From Rhineura floridana (taxonomy: Eukaryota; Chordata; Lepidosauria; Squamata; Rhineuridae), in the NCBI RefSeq assembly GCF_030035675.1, contig NC_084484.1:186932934-186996933 (forward strand): 64,000 nucleotides of DNA. The letters are read 5' to 3'. Both the position numbers and the translations under genes were made by a program. The first letter of the stretch is position 1. Each line of letters opens with the position of its first letter. Below are positions 1 through 11,400 of the stretch, piece after piece. The notes below the pieces were generated by a model. It made no database searches and was not told the origin of the DNA. It worked only from the letters and a program-made list of their open reading frames with translations.

Positions 1-235
1 CCCCCCCAGCCAGCCCCGCTCCGGAGTGGCGAGCAGCAAAGAAGGTGGCAGCAGCTTCCACAGGGACACCCTGGGCTTTGCTGGAGGCTCAGTGAGTGGG
101 AAATCGTGGTGTTGGGTTGTGTGAGAGGCATCGGTGTCCCCCAGCAGTCCAGGGCAACCTGCTGGTGGCCCGCTCCATCATCAGCCCTGCCGGGGTGGAC
201 GGCGTGGGCATGCACTTGCTGAGCGTCAGTCTGCC
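1..235 (+). other. Coding-like open sequence at the window edge, gene unknown
   Basis: Two pieces read like protein: 1-91, containing SSKEGGSSFHRDTLGFAGGS before a good donor (ctca/gtgagt), and 145-235, containing QGNLLVARSIISPAGVDGVG after a possible acceptor (cccccag). The frames that look best do not share phase across that intron, so they may not be joined. I recognise no family. It could be the end of the next gene beyond CHRNA10, or chance. Confidence 0.25.
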
Positions 236-654
236 CCAACTGCAACCAACAGCAAATTCAAATTTTGCGCTCTTGCGTCCAAGCGCCTGCAAGTTAGTGT
301 GCTTGGGTGCAAGCGGGGGAGAGGACACGTCCTATTTTGCAGACCAATTGCCTCACAGGGGTGGGAGTGAGGTGGGGCTTTGGGGAAAACCGAAAATAAT
401 GTGTTTAATGTTTGGGCACAAAAACAGCGGATTTCTTTACATTGAAAAAAGCGAAAAAACAGCAGAAGTGGGGACTATCCAAGCACAATGCGAATAGGGA
501 AAATGTGGATTATCCAGGTGAGTTTGGACGAGCCCTGAGAGCTGCTGGTATTGCAGATGGGTAGGGATTACCCTGGCTGGCTTTTTGTAGCTTAGTGAGA
601 CACAGAGGAAGTGTTGGCTTTTTAAGGAACTTTATTATTACTTCCATATGTGTT

Positions 655-740
655 CCTGACGGCTGGTATAGCACAGTGGGAAGGTCCAGAGTCTGTGAGT
701 TCAAATCCCTGCTCATGTCTCCTGGGGGTCAAGTGTTGTG
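655..740 (+). mobile_element. tRNA-like SINE head
   Basis: ggctggtatagcacagtggg resembles an A box and gagttcaaatccctg a B box, 35 bp apart. No acceptor-stem pairing was found, so it is read as a SINE rather than a tRNA gene. Confidence 0.45.
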
Positions 741-779
741 GTGTAAATTAGTTAAGCAGAGAGTAACAGCGATCTGAAA

Positions 780-1125
780 TGTGAGTGTGCCAGTGTGTGT
801 GTGCCTTTACCTAAGAAAGCACACATTAAGAAACCCTGCATTAGGATCACTGACACTGGAGACTTAGTAAAATAAGAAAAGCTACTTTATTTATAGAAAT
901 TCATAGTAGATAGAAAGGCATGCCTAGTTCTAACTAACTAACTAAGTTGGAGGCGCAACGCCCAGGCGTGGGAGTTGACCTCGTGGCTAGGAGAGAGAGA
1001 GCAGAAACAAAGGTGTCTCCTCTCTCTCGGACAGTCGGAGAAGAGAAGAAAGGAAAGGGCGGGGCAGATAAGCTTCCCTAAGCTTATCAGTCTACAACGG
1101 AAGGAAGTCAGTCAGAGCATCACAG
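780..1125 (-). mobile_element. Possible solo LTR (fossil)
   Basis: On the minus strand a block runs from TGTGATGCTC to CACACTCACA with an AATAAA-type signal inside, the layout of an LTR. No internal region lies beside it. Family and age unknown; it could also be part of another repeat. Confidence 0.3.
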
Positions 1126-1384
1126 GTAAAGATAATCGAGCCTAGCCATCTGGAGGACCCCAACTCTGTCTCCCTTCTGGAACACAAACAAAAGAACAAA
1201 ACAGGAGTTGCTCTTGCCCCACTTCCAACATCAAGGGCCAGTTAAAGATCACCCCCACAGGGAGTGGCTCAGGGGTGACGTGCCCTGCCACCTGTGCAGC
1301 CGTGGGCAAGTGGCAGAGTCCCAAGGAGCCCAGTTGCCCCCCAGCTGGCAGTTGCGGACAAGGAAGGGGCTGGCTTGTGCAGCT

Positions 1385-1552
1385 GTGGCAAGCTGAGCAG
1401 GCCCTGGCCAGCTGGGGAGGACTAGCCTCAGAGGGAGGCAATGGGAAACCCCCTCTGAATACCACTTACCATGAAATCCCTATGAATACAACAAAGGATT
1501 CATAGGGTTGCCATAAGTCGGAATCAACTTGAGGGCATATAACAATAACAAT
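1385..1552 (+). mobile_element. Sauria-type SINE, 3' part
   Basis: Tail segment cctcagagggaggcaatggg to gttgccataagtcggaatca, then aacaataacaa. The tRNA head is missing or too worn to see. Confidence 0.7.
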
Positions 1553-2039
1553 TTGTTCCTTGCAGTGGTGAGTGGGCTTGCGTGTTCCAATGAACCCTGT
1601 GAGCGATGCTGTCGGGAGTCATGTGCTCCCAGCAGGGTCACCCACGGCAGTAAGATCGAGGGAGAGGAACCAGACAAAGAACGATCCAAGAATGTCCTCA
1701 ATGGCAGAACAGGCGGAGGATAACCATGTGTATTAATGTGTTACAACGGCTGTGAAGGTGGATGAAGGCTGCAGCAGATAAAGGACTTCCAATCGTCGTG
1801 GTACCCATGCCATTGGATCAAAGCCTTTTTCTGTCAAGATTGTGTGTTGATCGTCATGCGCCAATCTCCCCACATAAAACAAATTCATGCACAGGCGTCT
1901 TCCAACCAAGTTATCTTGGAAGACAACCTTACTCGGCCACGAGTGATCGCCAACCAACCCCTAGTTTCCATTGCGAAGGTTTGGGTGGGACATGTGCTGG
2001 TAAGACCAGCCCTCCCCCCACTCCAGAATCAGGCTGCTT

Positions 2040-3290
2040 AATCGTTCAAGGAAGCCAGAAGGCAAACGGTGCACCCTCCACAGCTCCCCTCTGCATGTCT
2101 TCTCCCCACCCCATCACCTCCTCCTGGCCATGCATCTGTACAGAAGGAATTATTTGGCCATAATTAAAATGTGGGGCACATCTGCATAATTCCTGAAATA
2201 TGCCTGAGTTGCCTTTTGGCCCCCACTCAGCTCATTGAAACTGAAGCTTTCAAACCGGGAAGTGTCCTTTTCTGCTAAAATGGCGCATTGTCCTTTTTGC
2301 ACCACCAGGGCATGAGGTACATCCAGGGAAGTGGCAGGTTCCACATCGCTGCCAGCCGCATCAGCTCTTTGCACACCGCTCTCACTCCATTCAGAAGCAT
2401 GTCCGGGTTCAGGGGCTCAAGCACCCAGCCTTGTCCATGCTGAGATTGCTGCAGGAAGTCTGGAGGGGTGAACTAGGGCAACGATCAGCCTTGAATGTGC
2501 AACACGAGGCAAAGGTCACAGAGAGACATCTGAGTGTTTACCTTGAAAGTGGGGGTGCTCAAGTGTGCAAACACACAAGCTTCTCTAAAAATTAAGATCT
2601 CATCCGGTGACTGCACAATGTCTAAACAACTTCAACAAAAAGCCATCGTTGCGAAATGACACAACATTTAAACACTGGGGCAAGTAATGGAATGTGACTC
2701 AGTAGGGCAGCTGGAGAGTCCTGCTTCCCCTCACAACACCATCACACTCTGTACCCTCATCACACTCCCTGCAGCTCAAGGGGAACCACACACCCCACTG
2801 TAGATGCACTGCCAGTCGGGAACATGGTCAGGAACAGTCGAGAGAGTCATGGCTTCTGGCAAAAACTTGCCCTCCTCGTTGCCACCCCTCCTTGCGCCTG
2901 CCAGCATCCATTACTCAGCTTAGAGGGCAGGCAAATCATTCACGCATCTATTTCATAAGTGTGTCGTGAATCTTCCTTAGGGATGAAACAGAGCGAGTGC
3001 TGATTTTTTTCAGATCCCTGCTCCATCACTTGGCCTCAAGGCAGCTTTGACTGCTCAGAAAAAAATGGGCTGTCCCCATAAGAAATGGGCAAGACACATG
3101 CAGAGGGTGAGCACTGCAGGCGCAACAGACGTCATGCCAAAAGGGTGGGGGCACCTTGCTCGGGGACGCCCAGCAGGTGAACCTGACAAAGCTGAACAAC
3201 CTCCCCCTCCCATTATTACACCATCAAGTGAAGACTGTGGGCCTGTGGCCTGAGCCAGAGCGCCACTCTCCACATTCCAACAGGTGCAAC
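2040..3290. other. No gene recognised
   Basis: Unique-looking sequence downstream of CHRNA10. One open stretch (minus, 2374-2150) contains KDTSRFESFSFNELSGGQKA; no homolog recognised. No clear repeat. Confidence 0.5.
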
Positions 3291-3295
3291 TCGCC

Positions 3296-3500
3296 AGGAG
3301 GTGAGTCAGCCACTGAGAACACTCTTCTCAGTAGCTAACCTGCTTATTGTAGCTTTCCTGCTTATTGGCTCCTAGAGATGTCTGTTGTCATGGGAGAAGG
3401 CATTAACAAGAATCTCCTCAACCCAGCAGCAAAAAAAGGGGCGTGGCTGTGACTCATATGAATGGACCCTGCACTTCTGAGTTTGCCACTACACTACTGC
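3296..3500 (+). repeat. Unclassified repeat, copy 1
   Basis: ggtgagtcagccactgagaa, tgggagaaggcattaacaag and gcacttctgagtttgccact recur in reverse at 25660-25975. Confidence 0.65.
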
Positions 3501-4074
3501 TGATCAGGGAGTTCAGGGCCCTAGCTTTACCCTGGCAAGCTAGCTTTCTATGTGGAGGGTTTCCCCCCCCCTTTTTTTTTGTCGGGAGGAACACTGAGTC
3601 ATATGAACCTCTACCCCCTCAGCCATTGCAGTCTGCAGAGGCAGAGCACAAACCATCTCAGTAAGGAGGACCAGGTGGGAGGCTCTTTGCTGATGGTGTC
3701 AGCCAGCTAGCCATGCCCCTCTTCCAGGGCTACTCCATTCCATTCCCAATCCCCACCCTGCACTGATTTTTCCATTTCCCCCACCTCCTAAGGCTGACTG
3801 GACATGCTGAGTCCCAGTTGGGCTGCTGGTATGGGTGGGTGTGTTGCCTCCACAGGGTTTTTTTTTCTCTTAAAGCTTTTTTGAACTTCTGCAATTTAGG
3901 GGCTTCTTTCTGATTTCTCTGGCTTGTGCTTGCATAGTGTCGGTTTACTATGTAATGACTGACACTTAACTCCTGACGATCTCTAATGCACTAGATGAAG
4001 CCCAAATCTGTAATCTACATAAATTATGCAAGCAGCTTCACATATAATTTGGTTCAGTTGCTTATTTTGTATAA

Positions 4075-4080
4075 TTTATT
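4075..4080 (-). terminator. Possible CHRNA10 polyadenylation signal
   Basis: AATAAA on the minus strand about 750 bp past the CHRNA10 stop, in AT-rich sequence. I saw no other exact AATAAA between it and the stop. Position and match only; no transcript evidence. Confidence 0.4.
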
Positions 4081-4830
4081 CTGTTCTGCTCGACCCAGAA
4101 GGAGGGCACAACGCCAGGTAGAAGACTGAACACCCATTCCGTGAAGGCAGAGCACCCCCCTTCTCTTCCACAAACACACAATATCTTGTGGCTGCACCAG
4201 CCAACATCTTTTTCAGCTGGTCTCCATGAATGCTAGAAATGGGTTGGAGGTTTGTTGGTTGCTTCTGGAGTGAGGGGAGGGGGCTGTTAATGACTGCTGG
4301 GATTTGCAGAATGCTGTGCTCAGGGCCTGCCTTAAATGTAAAACTCTGTGTCTGCACGGTGGCAATACGCTTCGATTGCTAAGAGGAGGGCAGGGGCAAA
4401 GGCCACCCTCACTAGACCAGGGTGCAGAACAGTCACTGTGTGTGTGCAAATGTGGAAGACTGAATTCACCAATCAGCTAGATTCTAGCTGCTAGAAGGAT
4501 GCACTGGCCTGGGTGTAGCATCCACATCCGCAGTTGAATTCTGGCTCCAGGCGGCGGTTTGCTGCTCCAAGGCGCTGCACCCTGTTGGTCTGAGAGCTGC
4601 ACCCAACATCACCTGCAGCACAGTGAGGGATTGTGGGGCTCACCTCTCAGATTGTGCACAGCTGCCTCACTGGTGCCAGCCCTGCCAGTACCAGTGCCAT
4701 TGGCCAGCCCCTCCTGCGTGACCTACTGGCAGGGCCAACTCTCCCTTCAAGAGTGCAGCACTCAGAGGAGGAGCAGGTAGGAGGCTCTTCGCATCTCCCC
4801 AGCTTCCTCCTCCTCCTCCTGCAGGGAACA

Positions 4831-5426
4831 TCAGATTGCTTGGCTCATAATAAGCACGCTCATGATGAAGACCATGGCAAAAAACACCCACATGAAGAAG
4901 CGGTCCATCACCTTGGCCACTTTCTTCCACTCTCCGGTCCGTTTCGAGGCTGCCTTCTGGTCGCGGAAGCAGTTGGCAATGTACTCCACATTCCTCAGGA
5001 TGCTGTGGTGGTGGCAGAAGCACCGGCTCTTGGCACAGCTGGGCTGCTCCCCTCCCTCCCTCTGCTGGCTGCCACGCTCTAAGTCCACGTATTTCCCCGC
5101 CTCGCTCCAGTCCGGCTGTTCAGTGGGGGCCCTGAGTCCCTGGGATGGAGACCTGATAACCCGGACCTTGCCTTTGGGTGCCCCCTTGGTGGTCCCCCCG
5201 TTGGCCACCTGGGCTTTGGGGAGAGGGTCTGGGTCTGGCCTGGGGCTGCTGCAGCTCTCGCCCACTTCGTAGACAAAGAAGATGCGAGCCATATATTGCA
5301 GGATGAACTTCTTGGCCCACTTGGGGACGGGCTTTGCTCCGGGGCCACAGTGGTGGATGTTCATGATGAAGATCGTCAAGGCGGTGGAGGCCGTGATCAT
5401 GGTCATGGTGGCTATGTAGTACTTCC
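4831..5426 (-). CDS. CHRNA10: CHRNA10 coding exon 5 (M3, cytoplasmic loop, M4)
   Basis: Acceptor CACTCTGCAG. Encodes M3 ([20 protein letters not shown]), a loop with a Pro/Ser-rich tract and a Cys/His-rich CFCHHH patch, the amphipathic helix before M4, M4 itself, and ends SQAI plus TGA at 4831-4833. Confidence 0.96.
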
Positions 5427-8400
5427 CTGCAGAGTGGGGGGCCAGAAAAAAAGACTGCAGAATCTTCTGTATGCATTAGACCAACCTCCCCGACTCTGAT
5501 GTCCTCCAGATGTTTTGGACTACAACTCCCATCAGCCCCAACTAGGACCATTGTGGCAGCTGGGGCTGATGGGAGTTGTAGTCCCAAACATCTGGAGGTT
5601 GCCTGGTTGAGGAAGGCTATATCAGACGTTCACCAGAAAGAACATAAGAGGAAACCTGCTGGGTCAGACCAAAAGACCATCGAGTCCCAACTCTGGGAAG
5701 TCTACAAGCAGAGCAAGAGGGAAACAGCCACATTCGGGAGCAGCGGAGGAGTACTGCCTCTGAGCTTTGAGGGAGCCCAGAGACATCCTGACTTGCAGAT
5801 TTGTTTGGCCAGGGCTGTCAACAGCTCCTTGTTCTGAGGGTTATATAATACCTACTATTACATAAAGGAGAGCCAGTGTGGTGTAGTGGTTAAGGTGCTG
5901 GACTATGACCTGGGAGACCAGGGTCTGAATCCCCACACAGCCATGAAGCTCCCTGGGTGACCTTGGGCCAGTCACTGCCTCTCAGCCTCAGAGGGAGGCA
6001 ATGGTAAACCCCCTCTGAATATCCCTTACCATGAAATCCTATTCGTAGGGTCGCCATAAGTCGGGATTGACTTGAAGGCAGCCCATTTCCATTATATATA
6101 GTACCACAGGAAGCCCCCTTACAGAATCATAGAATAGTAGAGTTGGAAGGGCCCTATAAGGCCATCAAGTCCAAAGCCCTGCTCAAAGCATTCCCGACAG
6201 ATGGCTGTCCAGTTGCCGAGTTGGACAGACCCACAGGTCCGTCTCACTTAGTTCGCTCGCTGGCCGTGGCTCTCCATCATTTCAGATGTGGAGATGCCAC
6301 TGGGGGCGCATCTGGGCCTTCTGCCTGGGGAGCAGATTCTCTCCCACTGAGCTACTGCCGGCCCTTCCCCTTGAAGTCCGCCCCTCCGAATACAAGGCCC
6401 TGGGAGTGAAGAAGAGGCGAGTGCCGCTGTGCCCACAGGCAGCTTGCCGACTAGACTGGCCTCTGATTTGGCCTGTTCCATCTGCAGGGCTCTGGCTTCA
6501 GCTTGTACTGGGCAGGCACTCAACTGTCCTGCCCAAGAGCTATTTCCTCCTTTGCGTGAGAAGGCAAACGCCTCTTATAGGTGTTTTATAAGCCCTGTAC
6601 AGTATTAAGAATTATGTATTTTTGAAACCAATTAAATATAGCAGCTCTGGATGCAGATCTACTTGGCACATTATTTCCATGGCTGAGGGTGGCTCTTTAC
6701 GCATTAGGTAAATAAGCAGTCTCTCTCAGGTCAGCCTTATGCACGTGTTCTGCTGCGTGTTGATTGGTTGACTGAGCTAATCCAGACACAACAATCTAAG
6801 ACTGGATTGGCAACTCCAGATCATCCATTCTAACTGGACAGGCTTCAGTTGGTTTGCCCTTTGAATCTTGGCCTTCGTACTTTTTCCTCGATTCCCTCTG
6901 AGACTTGTTCCTGCGCAAAGGAAAGATGGGGCTTTTTGATGAATTAGCTTTCCATAAGATAATTAACTTATGGAACTGCCTGCCACAAGATGCAGCATTT
7001 GCCACTAGCTTGCTCTGCCCATCAGTGGCTATTTGCCATAGCAACCAAAACGAAATCCTCCATAATCAGATGCAGTTTACCACGGCTTACCAGACACTGG
7101 CCCCAAACAGCAGGGACAGACCATCACCCTATTTCCTGTCCTGCATTTTTCAGGGGAGGAAGAGGGAGCGGAGGGGGTTGGATCGACTTGTCCTGACCTC
7201 CAATGGACACAATTCTCACCCTTTCACCAGGAACACTTACCAATGAGTGGCACGTTCTCTGCGGGTGGCATGCTCTCAGCTACCAGCAGCTGGAAGACGG
7301 TGAGGGCCAGCAGCACCGTTACTCCCAGGGAAACCTTCTCCCCAGAGTCAGCTGGGAGGTAGAAGCCCAGCGGGGCAAGGAAGGAGATCATGATGCACGG
7401 GAGCAGGAGATTGAAGATATAGAAGGAGGCCCGTCTCTTCAGCAGCAGCGTGTAGGTGATGTCTGGGTAAGGCTCTGAGCAGCAGCCGTAGACAATTACA
7501 TTCCGCTTGGCTGGCATCCCCTGAACCTCCCACTCCACATTCTCCACAAAGTCTGTGAGGTCGCCTGTGTCTTGTTTGTTGAGGATGTTGATTTGGTTGC
7601 CATTGTACGTCCAGGAGCCAAAGGTCAGGCGGCACTGCTGCCCGTCGAAGGGGAAGTAAGAGACGTCCACCTTGCAGGAGCTCTTGGTGATGGCCGGAGA
7701 GTCCCACATGATCTGCCCGTCAGAGCGGATCACCACGTTGGTCTCCATTGAGCCAGTGAACTGGTCATCGGCGCTAGAGAAGCAAGCAGAGGGAGCCTTG
7801 GCGTGGCTGCAGGGAGGGAGCGCATCTCTGAGTTTGCCTCTGGAGGTCAGGCCAGCATCCTGAACGGCAGCTGTGAGGGCTGAGCCTGGCATCTCCCACC
7901 TGCCTCTCAGAGGGTAGCCTTCTCTGACCAAGCTGGTGCCACCCACGTGCCCAGGTGTTTTGGACCAACTTCCATCAGCCACAGCCAGAGTGGTTGTTGG
8001 AGTCCAAAACATTTGGAGGACATTGGCTTGGAGAAGGCTACTCTGCAGCAAGGATGGGGAACTTGCGGCCCTCCGGAGAGTGCTGACTCCCGACTCCCAG
8101 CAGCCCGCATGGCCAGTGGCCAAGGGTGGTGGGAGGTGGAGGCCAGCAACACTGATAAGGAATTCTTATAATAAACAAATAAACATCTATTCTTTAGGAA
8201 TAATAAAGTTATAATATTTTAATAGGTAAACCAAAGCTAAACTTCTCTCTTTTTCTGCTTAATGCTGTTTCTTTGGGGCCCCTTCTTGGAATGTACAGCA
8301 TGCTGGTACAGCCAGGACCAGGAGATAAGATCAAGGGAGCAAGACCCTGGTACAGCAGTCTCTGTGTCTCCAAAGGGGCAGGCAAGGTCAGCTTTGGAAT

Positions 8401-11400
8401 GTATTAGCTCATACAAGTCATGGGTTGGTAACAGATTTTTTTGAATATTATCTGGTTTGCTAGATCTTAATGTAGGCAGCATAATGTCTACGTATTATCT
8501 TTATGATCTTTATGATCTTTATTTATACCCCACCATTTTTCCAAAACTGGAACTCAGTATGTAATACTTATGTGTAACTTTTAGATTGGAAGATGCTAAT
8601 TTCTTTCTCCTGGAAGGTATAAAAATCTAGGCAGCAGTGCCATGTGCCAGAGCTCCATCGAACATCATGGGAAACTGACTTTCTGTACGTTTCTTACTAA
8701 ATAAAGGCCTACCTTTTTGCTACAAGTCTGCATCCTAAATGCCCTTCCTGCTGTGATTTGCAAGGTGCCATCCATTGCTTGTTTAGGTGCCTTCTGAAGA
8801 CAACTTTTTTTGCTCAGACCTTTCCTGACTCTGAATTCAGGACGGGCTTGTTTTACAGGTATTTGTGTTCTGCTGTTGTACTTTACTGTTTCTGTTCTTA
8901 TCATGCATTTAATGATTTTATGACATATTTATTTATAAAAATATTTACATGCCGCCTTCTCACAAAACATCAGGGCAGTGAACAGCAACATAAAACATTT
9001 AAAAACAATACAAAACAATAATGAAACTGTTATGTAAGGTTTTATTGTATTTTACACCAGTTAGATTTACTTTTTAAATTAATGCTGAGCAATCTAGACA
9101 TTTTCTAAACCAATTTTTCCCAGCTCTTTGCGGAGGCCTTTCCCAAATGACCCTCAGGGCTTGCCTCTTCCATGGTCTCTGGGCCAGGCCGGCTAAGCTT
9201 TCCATCCACACAGGGCAGCCTGCTGACGACATTAGAAGCAACCCAAGTGGCTAAGGCTAGCAGCCACATTTTACTTTATTTATTAAATGTGTATCCCGCC
9301 CTTCCTCCCAGAAGGAGCCCATATGATTTGCGTAAGTGCATAAGCCGAGAGGCTCCACAGCTGGGGCTTTAAAAAAATTTAACCTCCATGAAAATAATAA
9401 ATTCTTCGTTAGTTTTTCTACCATTTGGTTTGATGTTGCTCATCCTAGTGCCAGGCAGTAGGAGCTGGTTGTATTATGAGTGCGTTGCAAGTGCACTGGG
9501 ATATTTATTATATCAATCATTAAATGATATGGTTTCATGACTGACAGTTGGTTTTATGATTTATAAGTTTCATATAATCAAACATATTTGTTGGATTGTT
9601 GTGCTATGTTTTAAAAATGATTTAGATTTCATTGTTACTGTAATGATGTATTGATTTGCATTTTTGTTGTTTTGCTTTGAGCACATTTTTATGGAAAAGC
9701 AGCAAATAAATTCATAAGAACATAAGAACATAAGAAGAGCCTGCTGGATCAGGCCAGTGGCCCATCTAGTCCAGCATCCTGTTCTCACAGTGGCCAACCA
9801 GGTGTCTGGGGGAAGCCCGCAAGCAGGACCCGAGTGCAAGAACACTCTCCCCTCCTGAGGCTTCCGGCAGCTGGTTTTCAGAAGCATGCTGCCTCTGACT
9901 AGGGTGGCACAGCACAGCCATCACGGCTAGTAGCCATTGATAGCCCCGTCCTTCATGAATTTGTCTAATCTTCTTTTAAAGCCTTCCAAGCTAGTGGCTA
10001 AATCAAATAAGTCAAATAATAAAGGGGGATTAGAGAAATCCATGGAGGAGGAGAAGGCTATCCATGGCTACTAGCCACAGTGGCTGTGTTCTCCATCCAC
10101 CGTCAGAGGCCTCTGAATGTCTGTCCCTGGGAATCACAAGTGAGGAGAGCACTGCTCTTGCCCTCGGATCCCACTCGTGGGGTTCCCATAATGGGCATGT
10201 GGATGGCCACTGTGAGGACAGGAGGCTGGACTAGATGGGCCCCCTTTGGCCTGCTATTATAGCAGGTTCTTCTTCTGCGCTGATTCATTGCCCTACACTA
10301 GGTGTGGGCGCATTTATCTCTTTTAGTTTCTCTCAGCTTTTCACTTTAAGTTCAGTTTGGCATATTTCTGCAAAAATGTGTGAATTTAAAATAACTCATT
10401 CTGAAAATTTGTAAGCATTTTTGCTATTTTTAATACTTCATGCATTTTTATGCACACTTTCCCAAATATTTGCATTTTTATACTTTTTTGGACTTGGAGA
10501 ATTACATCACAAAATTCAGAGAAGTGTGAACTTTGAGGAATATCTACATTTCAGTTTGTGTTTCAGAAAGTGTTTCTAAGGCTCACACTAAAATCCTCAC
10601 AGGAGTGAATTTCTCCCCCTTTCCTAAACCACGCTGGGCCTTTTTTGTTTTGTTTTAAAGGCTTTTAAATCAGACCTTCAACATTAACTGGTTGTTTTAG
10701 CCCCATAGGAAAGAAAAAGGGAGACAGACAGATATAATTTACAGGCAAGAATTACATTTTTCACCCCTTTGGGTTCAGAGGGACTGCTGGTTGCATGGGG
10801 TTCTTTCTTTAAAATGGATTACTTATACATTTAGCTCTGTGGAGCAATTACTGTGTTGTTCTGTATAACAGGCTCCAGTGGAAAAAGCCCATATCTCTTA
10901 TTCCAACTAAGCCTCATAGGAGGCCCCAGGGGCAGGAGGTTATATGAGTTCCCTGTGCCCACCTCTCTCTCCACCCTCAGTGAAACTCACTTGTTATACA
11001 GGACAATGTCCGGCCTCCAGACGTAGCTACTTGGAATCCGGATGGTGTCAATGCCGTCATAGGCCTCTTTGTCCCAGCTGAGGTAGACATCCACCCATAC
11101 CTGCCGGATCCACAGGTAAGCTGTCAAGATTTGGTTCCTCTCATCCTGGAACACAAGAGAAAAATGACTCGGAGGTGCAGCCAGTGGGAACATAGGTGAG
11201 CACTATTCTGTATGCGCATGAAATGCAGGTGACTCTGGGCCGACCATGGAGATTATTAATGTTGCTCTCACTTCCCCAAGGGGTAGGACGTTCTGGGGAG
11301 AGCCAGACATACGTGAGATGTTCTGTAATATCTACTTATGTATAACTATGCAAAACTATGCTCAAGCACACATCCAAACTAGTTTTGAAGGCAGCATCAG

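Noticed and set aside
661-735. tRNA gene
   Set aside because: A- and B-box-like motifs are present but no cloverleaf stems; it fits a SINE head.
5120-5587. 155-codon minus-strand frame over CHRNA10 exon 5
   Set aside because: Wrong frame for the receptor; high Pro/Gly/His content is a shift artefact.
5500-5607. Terminator hairpin or regulatory palindrome
   Set aside because: The same palindrome recurs across the window in other contexts, so it is a mobile element.
7348-7707. 119-codon minus-strand frame in CHRNA10 exon 4
   Set aside because: Another frame of the same exon; Leu/Arg/Pro-rich shadow.
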